64,000 nt of DNA from Pycnococcus provasolii (Eukaryota > Chlorophyta > Pseudoscourfieldiophyceae > Pseudoscourfieldiales), in assembly GCA_049487715.1 (NCBI GenBank), contig CP150586.1, positions 310,001-374,000 of the forward strand, in the 5' to 3' direction. Both the position numbers and the translations under genes were made by a program. The notes under the pieces were generated by a model. The model saw nothing but the letters and a program-made list of their open reading frames with translations. It searched no databases and was not told where the DNA came from. Below, piece by piece: positions 19,933-29,093 of this stretch; position 1 is the first letter of the stretch, and every line of letters starts with the position of its first letter.

Positions 19933-20793
19933 ATGCCGCATTCACGCGGCATTCAAAGGGGGGGCATTCAAAGGCAGAATGCCGCTCCGCTGTCGACATC
20001 GAAAAAGTCTACGTCATCATCACCATCATCGTCATCCTCGCACCATCCAAGTCACCCTAGGGCGATGACGCTTGCGGCGGAGGACCACGACACCACCCAG
20101 AACAACCTTGAAGATGACGACGACGACGACGACATGATGGAGCCGGACCTGTGCCACCCACGCGAGTGCTCGCAAATCGATCCTGAGCTGCAAACGCTCG
20201 TCATACAGGCGCTCGCAGGACGACGGACGCTCGTGCTTGACATCAGCTATCAACCTGTGCGCGTCGTGGGGTGGAAGCAGGCCATCTGCCTTGACGTTTT
20301 GGACAAGGTGGACGTGCTCGAGTACTACGACAACCCGTCCATCACCACGCCAAAGGAGGAGTACCTGCTACCAGCCGTCGTGCGAACGAGACACATCAAC
20401 CGCAGGCCTCGTGGCGGACTCGTGCCGCTGACGCGCAAAAATCTCCTTCTGCGCGACAGGCACTCGTGCCAGTACTGCGGGTGCCGGGGGAGCGGCGACG
20501 GCAGCCCAGAGCGAACGAAACGTGGCGACGTTGCACTCACAATCGACCACGTCATTCCCGTCAGCAAGGGGGGTATTCACGACTGGACAAATTGCGTCAT
20601 CGCGTGCTCTGCATGCAACGCGAAAAAGGGCAACCTCATGCCCAAGGATGCCGCGAAGATGAAAGGGCTCAAGCTGAACATCAAGCCACACCAGCCAAGG
20701 CTCGAGGAACTGTACTCGGTGATGACCTTTCGACCACGGCGTGCGGGTGCACCGCAGGAGTGGCTGAGCTGGCTGCCTGACACCTGTGAGTAG
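19933..20793 (+). CDS. HNH endonuclease-domain protein
   Basis: The ATG at 19933 gives 286 residues. After a Ser/His-rich and then an Asp-rich start, the conserved part begins with LVLDISYQPVRVVGWKQAICL, followed by a VLEYY strand and VVRTRHINR. The HNH core is CQYCGC ... LTIDHVIPVSKGGIHDWTNCVIACSACNAKKGN, with both CxxC zinc knuckles, the catalytic DH and the Asn present. Proteins of this layout are shared by cyanobacteria and plants, and plant copies are often plastid-directed. The natural substrate is not known. The N-terminal exon may be incomplete (see the 19741 ORF upstream). Confidence 0.8.
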   Translation: MPHSRGIQRGGIQRQNAAPLSTSKKSTSSSPSSSSSHHPSHPRAMTLAAEDHDTTQNNLEDDDDDDDMMEPDLCHPRECSQIDPELQTLVIQALAGRRTLVLDISYQPVRVVGWKQAICLDVLDKVDVLEYYDNPSITTPKEEYLLPAVVRTRHINRRPRGGLVPLTRKNLLLRDRHSCQYCGCRGSGDGSPERTKRGDVALTIDHVIPVSKGGIHDWTNCVIACSACNAKKGNLMPKDAAKMKGLKLNIKPHQPRLEELYSVMTFRPRRAGAPQEWLSWLPDTCE

Positions 20794-20973
20794 AAATCAC
20801 TCGCTCAGTAATTGAACGTACTTAACTTTGTCCATCAAGAATCCCTCGCATCCCCCCCTCGAGTACTTCAAGTTGGCCCGGGACACCTCGTTGGTCCATC
20901 ACGGGATGCCGGGTGCACCCGTAGATTAAAAATCGATACACAAACAATTTACTCACTTCACATACACACACCT

Positions 20974-21597
20974 TCACACCTTCACAAGAGCTACTACGCC
21001 AACGTTGTTCGCGGCCAAGACACCTTCGACGTCGTCAGGTGCGGCGACGATGGTCGGCGGGAGACGGTTGCGCATATAATGCACGCCGCCAGCCGCCGCG
21101 CCTAAGAAAAGGACGACGGCGATCCTGCCACACCAGCGCCGCCACCCAAACTCTGTGCGTGCGGCGCCGCTGGTCGCGGAGCCAGGCTCGCGAGATCGAC
21201 GCTGCTGCCGCTTTGCCGCGCGCTGCTCGAGGCGGCGCTGACGAGCCTGCGACTCCGTCGTCGTCGCCGCCGCCGCCGCCGCAGCCCCCTTATCCGTGAG
21301 GAGCGTAGCAGACTCGATCTCGCCTGGGTTAGCAACGCTCGTGACGGATGGCTGCTGCATGGATGGCGAAGTGTACATGGCATATGCCATACACACCATC
21401 ATCCCGATTGCCATCGCGGTCACCCCCAAGCGAACGCGCTTCGCGGGACGCGAAGCGCTCACCTTAGCCTCGAGAAGCGGCGCCCCTCGCGAGTTGGCGA
21501 GCAGAGGTGCTATGTCACTCGTCGGCTCGGGTGCTGGCGACTCGGCCATCGTCGTGAACGCCTGCTCCCACTCAAACACGCCATCCATCGACGTCAT
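20974..21597 (-). CDS. Small two-helix membrane protein, unknown family
   Basis: The ATG at 21597-21595 gives 207 residues. Features in order: an acidic N-terminus (VFEWEQAFTTMAESPAPEP), one hydrophobic helix (LGVTAMAIGMMVCMAYAMY), an alanine run with a strongly basic stretch (RQRRLEQRAAKRQQRRSRE), and a second helix (IAVVLFLGAAAGGVHYM). The end is VGVVALVKV. No family is recognised. Composition is ordinary for this window and the gene is head-to-head with the hydrolase at 22038. Confidence 0.55.
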   Translation of the reverse strand: MTSMDGVFEWEQAFTTMAESPAPEPTSDIAPLLANSRGAPLLEAKVSASRPAKRVRLGVTAMAIGMMVCMAYAMYTSPSMQQPSVTSVANPGEIESATLLTDKGAAAAAAATTTESQARQRRLEQRAAKRQQRRSREPGSATSGAARTEFGWRRWCGRIAVVLFLGAAAGGVHYMRNRLPPTIVAAPDDVEGVLAANNVGVVALVKV

Positions 21598-22037
21598 GTT
21601 GTTCACATCCTCATCTTCGGCAGGGCTGATCGTCACAGTGCACAGTCAACACTGCACTTTGACGTTCGACATGCTCGAAGAATTCTTGATTTTATGGTCA
21701 AACGAGAGCCCTTGAGAAGCTTCACAAATATATGCGACAATATGCTAGCATCTGTAACCTTAAAATGGTAATGGGGGACGTTACGTCACGAACGTGTACA
21801 AGGCCCCGTTACAAACTCTCGACTTAAGAAAGGGCCCACAAAGGGCCCGGATTTGCATTTGTAATCGATAATCGTATATGACCATTGATGTATCCCCGTT
21901 CAAGCTTCTCAACTTTTTCTGGCTTGTCAGATTCCCGGGACCCCCTCCCTCCCTACCCGCTACTTTTTTCACTTCCTTCTCTTCTCAGCCGAAACTTCCA
22001 TCGTGACACTCCGCCTCCTCCTCCACGCCAGCACGCC
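21598..22037. other. Divergent intergenic region, membrane protein / hydrolase
   Basis: A/T-rich in its middle (near 21720-21900). No gene, repeat or RNA is seen. The 3' part may be coding if the hydrolase starts at the ATG at 21888. Confidence 0.4.
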
Positions 22038-23417
22038 ATGGACGACACGCCACCGCCACCGCCGCCTTCGCCCTTCGACACTGCTCGCGATGACCCGCTC
22101 GACGTCCAATGGTACCGCAGAATAGGCTGGGCGCACATCTCGCGTGGACGCGTGCCGGTCCCACCTCACCAAATCCAAGTGCGCCAGCGTGCGCCAGACG
22201 TGCGTCGCGTCGGTCCGCGTCAAGCCAACGTCGCAAACGGCGACATGCGACCGGCGCTTCGCGTCGGCGAGCAGAAAATACAAGTCATCGACTTCACAAA
22301 AGGCGATACACGAACGGGGGAGCGTGACGTTTCTGAGGTGCTTAAGCTCCGTGGCGCTCACCACCACCTCACCGTCGGCGCACGCGCTAAAGACGCACAG
22401 CCACTAAGCCGCGAGGAACTGCAGATGTGCACAGAGCAGGGCGACGACGCGCGCGCGCGACTCGCAACCGTGACCTTCAGCATTATCAGACCGCAGCAGA
22501 AAGCCGATGCGAAGAACGAACGACTTCCCGCCCTTATCTTCGTGCACGACGAGGGAAAGAGCAAGGAGGAGATGATCCCACGCATGGAGCAAGCGGCAAG
22601 GCGTGGGTACGTCGCGGTTGCCATGGATCTCAGGCATCACGGGTCACGTGCGGCAACCCCGACAAGCTACGCGCGCGCTCTTGAAGCGAGCCTGCGAACA
22701 CTGCCCGCACGTGGGGCGCCAACGGCGCCTGCCTCCGCGACGTACCTACTTGATTCCGTGTACGACCTCGTCTACATGTTAGACTACCTCACCCTGCGCG
22801 GCGACGTCGACACGCGTCGCATCGGCGTGCTGGGAGTGGGACACGGTGGCACCGTCGCTTGGTTGTTGGCGGCAGCCGACGCGCGTGTCACGGCGACGGC
22901 GACGATCCTAGGCGCCGTCGACTACCAGTGGCTGATCGATGCAGACCGCTTTGGCGACTACATCGGGCACGCAAGGAGCACGGGATATCTCGAGCTCGAC
23001 TTGCCGCGAAGTTCCGCGCAGGCATTTGCTCTCGGGGAAGCTGTGAAGGCGTATGTAAAGTCGCCAAAGGGGAAAGAGGCGATGGCGGCACACGGCGCAG
23101 CCGCTGGTGGCGGTCTTCCATCTTCCCTGGTCGAGCGTCTCGTTGATCGCCTCGCGCAGGGACTGCGAACGCATTTTGCCGCGCCGAGGGCAATGTGCGC
23201 GATATCGCCGAGGCCATTGTTCATAGCCGCTGGCGAGTTGGATGGAAAGCTGCCTGTCGAGTGCGTGGAGGAGCTTGAGAAGGCCCTTGACGTGATCAAT
23301 GGACCCAAAAGGACACACGTCGTACGTGTCTACGCCGATATTATGGACAACGTTCCCAAACTTGTGGATGATGACGCAGACGCCTTTTTGGACGGTCATC
23401 TTTTGCAACAAGTGTAA
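22038..23417 (+). CDS. Alpha/beta-hydrolase-fold protein lacking the nucleophile serine
   Basis: The ATG at 22038 gives 459 residues (MDDTPPPPPP start). An in-frame ATG at 21888 would add a Ser/Arg-rich leader that could be a transit peptide. The fold is of the dienelactone-hydrolase or acyl-peptidase type: LPALIFVHDEGKSKEEM, GYVAVAMDLRHHG, then DTRRIGVLGVGHGGTVAWLLAA at the nucleophile elbow. Homologs read G-x-S-x-G-G there; here Gly (codon 22839-22841) stands at the Ser position. ISPRPLFIAAGELDGKLP carries the usual Asp region. The C-terminal His region is unclear. It is probably a non-catalytic relative, or uses another residue. TGTAA overlaps the stop. Confidence 0.7.
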   Translation: MDDTPPPPPPSPFDTARDDPLDVQWYRRIGWAHISRGRVPVPPHQIQVRQRAPDVRRVGPRQANVANGDMRPALRVGEQKIQVIDFTKGDTRTGERDVSEVLKLRGAHHHLTVGARAKDAQPLSREELQMCTEQGDDARARLATVTFSIIRPQQKADAKNERLPALIFVHDEGKSKEEMIPRMEQAARRGYVAVAMDLRHHGSRAATPTSYARALEASLRTLPARGAPTAPASATYLLDSVYDLVYMLDYLTLRGDVDTRRIGVLGVGHGGTVAWLLAAADARVTATATILGAVDYQWLIDADRFGDYIGHARSTGYLELDLPRSSAQAFALGEAVKAYVKSPKGKEAMAAHGAAAGGGLPSSLVERLVDRLAQGLRTHFAAPRAMCAISPRPLFIAAGELDGKLPVECVEELEKALDVINGPKRTHVVRVYADIMDNVPKLVDDDADAFLDGHLLQQV

Positions 23418-23673
23418 ATTGTTCCTTTTTTTGTTTTTGCTACATCAAACGCGAAGTCGCAGCCGCGGATGCGCGTTTTAAACCAAGGTTCTCCGCAAGT
23501 AGAATCGTGGGCAGGACATCAAGGTGCTCACCATCTCCGCCATTGGAACCGAGTCTCTCGACGACGGCGTCGAGCACGCACGGCCCGTACGTGGGACACA
23601 TTGCCAGGCAACTATAGTGCACACACGACGACGTTCGGGGGCGAGTCGCAATCCACGCGACTTTTCACCTTCT

Positions 23674-25185
23674 TCAGGTAGCCGAAGTGCTGCCCGCCCC
23701 GCTGCCGAGGTGGTGCGTGCCCTCGTGCGACGGATACTTGTCGACGTCAATCGGCCCAGGCCCCACGAAGTTGTTCTCGAACGAAACATCTGGCGAGCCC
23801 TTACTCACGACGAGGTTCAGCTTCGCCTTGAGGTCGTTCGAAAACGACGTCTCGTCGTCGCCGGCAGCGATCACGTCGAATGTCTTCAACTTTTTCAAAT
23901 CCGGCGGAGTTTCGTTCCGCTCAATGCTCCGCGCGGAGTCCTCGAGGATTTCGTTCTTTCGGACGCCTCCAGCCGAAACGTGCGACTCGGACGACCTCTC
24001 AAAGTCAGGAAGCAGGTACTCCGGCAGCTCCACAATCTCGAGGATGCGCTGCACGGAGTTCACGCGGGTCTTCGACGACACGCCGCGAAAGAACGGCAAG
24101 CCGCAGCGCGGCGCCGCGGTGCCATTTGAAGTCGCCGGGTAGTCCAACCCTCGCTCACGAGGTAGGATGTCCACCACGTACAGCGCGATGTCGTCGTGCA
24201 AGCCGTACGTCTGCAAGTTCGTGGCGATGAGCTTGTCCGCAGCCTCCTGCGCAGGCAAGCCTCTACTTTTGTTAGCGGTGCCGGTGTACCCTTGCGTCTC
24301 CCAGTGCCCGTCTGACGCCAACACGATGCGACAGCCACGCTCACAAGCGGCTCCACCCGCCTCCTCGCGCAGGTCCACCATGCCAATATGAGGCTTGGCG
24401 AGTATGACTGGGCCAACGTCCACGTCTCCGATGGCGCGGCTGAGGCACAGTCCTCCCGGCCAGACACGCAGCGGTCCCACCGGATCGCCGTCTCGGTTCA
24501 AGAGCCTGTTGACCACCTGGCCAGCCTTCCTGATCCGCGCCTGCTCCGTCTCAGCTATCTCGACGCGGAAGTTGTACGCCAGCTGGCGCACCTTGTTGCC
24601 CCCCACGTCGAGGCTGGCAAGGCTGTCCCCAACATTGGCGGTGAAAATGCGCCACCCCTCGATGACAACGACGGTGGCCGTGCTCCCGCTCTTCGCGTGT
24701 TTGGCCGAGAACGTCTCGTCCGTTCGCAGAAATGCGAGCGTGAGAGCCGTCTGAATCACCCGACTTCTCATGTCGGTACTGCTCTCGCGACTGCTCTTTG
24801 CGGAGGAGGAGCTCATGCAGTCCTTGACGCACTGTTCAAACACGTTGGGAAAGTTGTTGGCGAGGTAGTCCGCACATAGCGGTCCGTTGTGTCCGTCGAA
24901 GATGCCGAACATGCGCAGGTAGTCGTTATCTCGAAACGAGTCGTCGTCTGTCCGTGTGGTGTCGTCGACGGGTGGCAAGCCCAGTGTGCGTGCGTTCCAC
25001 GCTCGTTCGACCCACCGGTCTTCGGACTTTTTGTTCGCGTTGGCGATTCCGTGGCGCACCAGCGGCCAGGACCACGGAGGCGTCCACCAAGGAAGGCGGC
25101 ATAAGATAAGAGCAGAAAATGAAACAAGCAGAACGCTATAAACAAACCAAACCAAACCAAACCAAACAGAATAGGATAAACACAC
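23674..25185 (-). CDS. PP2C-family protein phosphatase
   Basis: A metal-dependent Ser/Thr phosphatase. The catalytic domain shows IANANKKSEDRW (motif 1), YLRMFGIFDGHNG (metal Asp), STATVVVIEGWRIFTANVGDSLASL, LCLSRAIGDVDVGP, CRIVLASDGHWE (Asp-Gly motif, with His in place of the usual Leu/Val) and HDDIALYVVDI (last metal Asp). About 150 C-terminal residues after it are not recognised. The frame runs up to a GTG at 25185 through a CCAAA repeat and has no ATG before the catalytic core, so the first exon or true start is missing here; coordinates at this end are a maximum. It may regulate stress or hormone-like signalling, but no target is evident. Confidence 0.8.
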   Translation of the reverse strand: MCLSYSVWFGLVWFVYSVLLVSFSALILCRLPWWTPPWSWPLVRHGIANANKKSEDRWVERAWNARTLGLPPVDDTTRTDDDSFRDNDYLRMFGIFDGHNGPLCADYLANNFPNVFEQCVKDCMSSSSAKSSRESSTDMRSRVIQTALTLAFLRTDETFSAKHAKSGSTATVVVIEGWRIFTANVGDSLASLDVGGNKVRQLAYNFRVEIAETEQARIRKAGQVVNRLLNRDGDPVGPLRVWPGGLCLSRAIGDVDVGPVILAKPHIGMVDLREEAGGAACERGCRIVLASDGHWETQGYTGTANKSRGLPAQEAADKLIATNLQTYGLHDDIALYVVDILPRERGLDYPATSNGTAAPRCGLPFFRGVSSKTRVNSVQRILEIVELPEYLLPDFERSSESHVSAGGVRKNEILEDSARSIERNETPPDLKKLKTFDVIAAGDDETSFSNDLKAKLNLVVSKGSPDVSFENNFVGPGPIDVDKYPSHEGTHHLGSGAGSTSAT

Positions 25186-26333
25186 AGACGTGGACGAGCA
25201 GAGACGTGGACTGTTAACACTAGTGGTCTGTCCAATGCAACGAAGAAGAAAAAGCGAGATGGGGAAGGGGAAGGGAGGGAAGGGAGTTGAAGTCGTGCGC
25301 GTGCGGCCAACTTCCTTGGGGCTTGGAGAGGGGGAAAAGGCCGCCTAGTCCGGTGAAAACTGGTGGCCGGATCCGCCAACGGAGTGACCAAATGCTGAAC
25401 AAATGCACACGCGATGCACACGCGATGCACACGCGACGCGTTTAGGCAAACGAAAGGTCGCCCTCGAACGAAAGGGCAAGTTGTCAGATGTCAGAGGGCG
25501 AATTTGTGGACCCTATGTGTCCCCCAACGCGTTGCAAACGACACATCGTCATGGTCTGGGAGACCATAACGAGAGGGGGATAATTGTCCAATTTCGTGGT
25601 CGGGAGTGTAACATCACAAAGGGGGATCCCCAGACTTCCGACCAAATTTTGTGTTCGCCTCGGGATCCACTAATTGAGTGTAACCGTGAGTGTAACTGCC
25701 TTACACTTACGACCAAATGGGTGGTATTTCCAACAGCGCGCCGTAGTAAATTTACGTTATGGTATGACACGACCATTGGGACGACTTACAAATGACCGGT
25801 CCGTTTATCATTTTAGACTGTACCTACCTTATTTCCAACAGAGTTCCAACTTTCCAACCCGTCGCCGTAACCCTACATACTTAAAAAGGTAAACCCTAAC
25901 ACCCCGGCTCATAGACTACCCTTATCATAGTCTATGATGAACTCCGACACCAAAAGGCAAAAAGGGGAAAGGGCTGCTCCCTCCCCCCCGCGGGGGCTTC
26001 CTTCCGGCGGCTAATGTGATTTTTCTCCGCGATTCAAGGGCAATGCAAAACCCCGACTGTTCTAAGGAAACCAAGAACAAGGGCGAGAGAAGTCCAAATC
26101 CTTTTCCCAACGACAAAACAGGTCGGCGCATTCCAGAACTAAGACGAGGAAAGGTGGGATTAAGGGTCCACGTAAGCTGTTTTGTTTTCTGTTTCTCGTT
26201 CAGTTCCGGATAACTTTTTTGAGATTTTTCGGTTTTGTTTTTCCCTTTTCGGGTTTGCATTTTCAGTTTTCTTTTTCGTTGCGGCACCCCCCCCCGCTTG
26301 CTTTGACCCCATACTATCTCTCTTGTCGAAGAA
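25186..26333. other. 1.1-kb divergent intergenic region, PP2C / PurK-PurE
   Basis: Likely holds the missing first exon or promoter of PP2C. Seen here: ACACGCGATGC tandem copies near 25408-25438, and a telomere-box-like element at 25866-25900. No gene is recognised. Confidence 0.45.
25866..25900. repeat. Telo-box-like AAACCCTAA motifs
   Basis: GTAACCCTA followed 20 bp later by TAAACCCTAAC. AAACCCTA is the plant telo-box promoter element. The site lies between divergent PP2C and PurK-PurE genes. Confidence 0.6.
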
Positions 26334-28181
26334 ATGGCGCCTGTCCTTGGTGCCCGCCTTGGTGGTGGGTTACGCGCGTCTCTCCTCCCGCGTGTGCCTC
26401 ACTCGAATAAAAGTCGTCTTTATGGCTCGCTAGGTCGGCGGTCCTCCCTTGTCGTAAACGCTCAAGCGGCGAATCAGACCACTGTCGGCGTGCTCGGTGG
26501 GGGACAGCTCGGGCAAATGCTCGCGCAGGCGGCGTCGCCCATGGGCGTGCACGTCAAGTGCCTCGACCCCACGACGCCGAAGTGCCCCGCGGCGCTCGCG
26601 GGGGCGGAACAAATCAACGGAAGCTTTGCGGACAAGGAGGCTGTTTTGGCGTTCGCGGAAGGGTGCGACGTCGTGACGGTGGAAATCGAGCACGTCTCCG
26701 CCGACGCGCTGCAGGCGCTCGAGGAGAAGGGCGTCGACGTGCAGCCACCCAGCCGAGTCATCGGGCTGCTGCAGGACAAGTTCAAGCAGAAGGGACACAT
26801 GCGAAAGCAGGGAGTCGGGACGCCGGAGTTCGTGCCCGTCATCAACGAGGCATCCTTCAACTTGGCCATGGACGCGCTCGGATTTCCGTTCATGCTCAAG
26901 AGTCGAAAGCTCGCGTACGACGGGCGCGGAAATGCCGTCGTGCACACCCGCGACGACGCCGACGCGGCGGTCGAAAGCCTCGGCGGATACGACAGCGAGC
27001 TGTACGCCGAGCAGTGGTGCAACTTTTCCAAGGAGCTCGCTGTCATGGTGGCACTCGACCGCAACGACAATGCCTTTTACTTCCCCGTCGTCGAGACGAC
27101 GCACGTCGACTCCATCTGTCACACCACAATCACGCCGCCGCAGGGCGTCTCTCGCAAGGCTCTGAAGAATGCACGCAAGCTTGCGGAGGATGTCGTCAAC
27201 GCGCTGCGCGCGTCGAACGAGGGTGGCGGAAACATCTGCGGCGTGTTTGGCATCGAGATGTTCCTCCTCGAGGATGGCGAGACTGTGCTGTACAACGAGG
27301 TTGCCCCAAGGCCGCACAACAGCGGGCACTACAGCATCGAAGGCTGCTACGTGAGCCAATTCGAGGCTCAGATTCGCGTTCTCCTTCGCCGGTCGCTCAC
27401 GGAGCAGGACGTCTCGCTGAAGGTTGGTGCCGCGGGGATGCTGAACGTGCTTGGGCAGCACGACGGCGAAGACGGCATGAATCAGGCACTTGGCATGATG
27501 GAGGCGAGCACGGGCATCCACGGCGCGTCCGCGCACTGGTACGGCAAGACGGAGGCGAAGTACCAGCGCAAGCTTGGGCACATCACGGTTGTGGGTGAAA
27601 ACGTCAACGACGTCTGGCGCAACGTCATGAGGCTGGATAAGCCGCACGAAGAGCACCAAGGCAGCTCTCCCGTCGTTGGCGTCATCATGGGAAGCGACTC
27701 CGACTTGGCGACGATGGGCGCGGCGTGCGAGACTCTGGAGCAGTTTGGCATTCCGTACGAGGTGTCCATCGTAAGCGCGCACCGAACGCCGGAGCGCATG
27801 GTGGAGTACGCGCGCACGGCGCGCGATCGCGGTCTGAAGGTGATCATCGCGGGTGCGGGCGGCGCGGCGCATCTGCCTGGCATGGTGGCTGCGTGCACAC
27901 CTCTGCCAGTCGTGGGCGTTCCAGTGAAGCCGCAGGGTTATCCCCTCGACGGCGTCGACGCGCTGCTGAGCATCGCATGCATGCCCAAGGGCGTACCCGT
28001 CGCGACGGTTGCCATTGGAAATTCTGCAAATGCCGCGCTTCTTGCCGCGCGCATGCTCGGTGGCGCGTCGTCATCGCTGTGCGACAAAATGGAGGCATAC
28101 CAGGAGGATATGGAGCAGACGGTGAAAGGAAAGGCGGAGCATCTCGAGAATGTCAGTTGGCGAGAGTACCACCACCACTGA
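26334..28181 (+). CDS. Phosphoribosylaminoimidazole carboxylase, PurK-PurE fusion (plastid)
   Basis: Purine synthesis: converts AIR to CAIR. The ATG at 26334 gives 615 residues. Residues 1-45 are Arg/Ser-rich without acidic residues, fitting a plastid transit peptide. The PurK half starts [17 protein letters not shown] and has an ATP-grasp core ([17 protein letters not shown], ending with [17 protein letters not shown]). The PurE half (from about residue 443) has [23 protein letters not shown] with the catalytic His, and [15 protein letters not shown]. The K-then-E fusion order is that of plants and fungi. All key residues seem intact. It is head-to-head with PP2C. Confidence 0.95.
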   Translation: MAPVLGARLGGGLRASLLPRVPHSNKSRLYGSLGRRSSLVVNAQAANQTTVGVLGGGQLGQMLAQAASPMGVHVKCLDPTTPKCPAALAGAEQINGSFADKEAVLAFAEGCDVVTVEIEHVSADALQALEEKGVDVQPPSRVIGLLQDKFKQKGHMRKQGVGTPEFVPVINEASFNLAMDALGFPFMLKSRKLAYDGRGNAVVHTRDDADAAVESLGGYDSELYAEQWCNFSKELAVMVALDRNDNAFYFPVVETTHVDSICHTTITPPQGVSRKALKNARKLAEDVVNALRASNEGGGNICGVFGIEMFLLEDGETVLYNEVAPRPHNSGHYSIEGCYVSQFEAQIRVLLRRSLTEQDVSLKVGAAGMLNVLGQHDGEDGMNQALGMMEASTGIHGASAHWYGKTEAKYQRKLGHITVVGENVNDVWRNVMRLDKPHEEHQGSSPVVGVIMGSDSDLATMGAACETLEQFGIPYEVSIVSAHRTPERMVEYARTARDRGLKVIIAGAGGAAHLPGMVAACTPLPVVGVPVKPQGYPLDGVDALLSIACMPKGVPVATVAIGNSANAALLAARMLGGASSSLCDKMEAYQEDMEQTVKGKAEHLENVSWREYHHH

Positions 28182-28310
28182 AGGGTGGTGGTGGTACCAC
28201 CTTGAAGCAAAAAAAAAAAAAAACCTGTGATGAGGACAAAACACCAAAAAAAATTACAAAAAATATATTATATTATACACTCCAAGTCGTGGTCGCGCAC
28301 GTTTCACTTA

Positions 28311-28817
28311 CTACTTCGTCCGCTGCTGCTGCTGCTGCGGCGGCTGCGGCTGTTTTTGCGTCGCAAAGGCGCGCGCCGCCTTTTTGAGTCTTTCTCTGTG
28401 CGCCTCGACGGCGGCGTTCGGCTCGACGGAGTCGGGGAAGTGCACGTACCTGACAAGGTTTCCTTTGACGAATATGCTTGGCAGTATTTGTTTTTGTTTT
28501 GCTGGGTGGCATGGGTACGAGACGGTAACGTTTTCCAAGTAGCAGTTCCAGTCTTTGTCCGTTTCTCGTATGGTTCCTCGAATGACTTCGTCGTGTTTCG
28601 TCTCGACAATTACCGCCGTTCCCTCGAGCGCGCCCAATAGCAGAGCTAACGTTCTCAAGTGCGACGGCGTGCGAGACTTCTTCTTCTTGGATGAGTGGGA
28701 TGGTTGGTGTTGGTGTTGTTGAGGATGAGGACCGCCAGCGCCAGCACCAGCAGCTACTGAGATACTACGAGACTGTGTTTCTAGGTAATAGTGAGAATTC
28801 TCCTGATTGAACGCCAT
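28311..28817 (-). CDS. Sm/LSm-fold RNA-binding protein (SmD/LSm10-like)
   Basis: The ATG at 28817-28815 gives 168 residues. A low-complexity Gly/His/Gln/Lys-rich N-terminus is followed by an Sm fold: LALLLGALEGTAVIVETKHDEVIRGTIRETDKDWNCYLENVTV (Sm1, though with D-K-D-W-N in place of the usual D-x-x-M-N), then LPSIFVKGNLVRYVHFPDSVEP (Sm2). The Y-x-H-[FI]-P-D ending is typical of SmD- and LSm10-type proteins, so a splicing or U7-like snRNP core role is likely. The Gln-rich C-terminus comes from CAG/CTG repeats. TTACA at about 28252 gives TGTAA on this strand. Confidence 0.7.
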   Translation of the reverse strand: MAFNQENSHYYLETQSRSISVAAGAGAGGPHPQQHQHQPSHSSKKKKSRTPSHLRTLALLLGALEGTAVIVETKHDEVIRGTIRETDKDWNCYLENVTVSYPCHPAKQKQILPSIFVKGNLVRYVHFPDSVEPNAAVEAHRERLKKAARAFATQKQPQPPQQQQQRTK

Positions 28818-28930
28818 GATGATGACGGGATGCGTCCATGTCGTCGTCCATGATTTCTTCCATTATTGAAAAATCCAATCCAACGGAACGGAACTGTGTC
28901 CCGAAAAAGAGAAATCCATCTCGGGTAAAA

Positions 28931-28951
28931 CTAGGGTTACGGGTTAGGGTT
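28931..28951. repeat. Interstitial TTAGGG-like motif in a divergent promoter
   Basis: CTAGGGTTACGGGTTAGGGT lies between the head-to-head LSm-like and ORC3-like genes (276 bp apart). Confidence 0.6.
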
Positions 28952-29093
28952 TCTAAAGCTTACAGTATTTCGGCTATTCCGCTCTTTCCCGCCTCTTCGG
29001 AATTCCTTCCCCCAGACCAGAAGGAGTTCCGTTTCCGCCTCTTCCCCTTCCCTCCAGAATACTGTGCTCAATAAGCCTGATATCAAAACCACC

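Noticed and set aside
20830-20930. Possible 5S rRNA-like stretch (GGGATGCCGGGTGCACCC)
   Set aside because: The ends do not pair, and the middle A and C boxes do not match; the resemblance is local.
26430-27872. Long minus-strand ORF opposite PurK-PurE
   Set aside because: It is a GC-rich antisense shadow of a certain gene.
28320-28350. CRISPR-like or satellite array at CTG repeats
   Set aside because: It is a simple trinucleotide run coding poly-Gln in the LSm-like gene.
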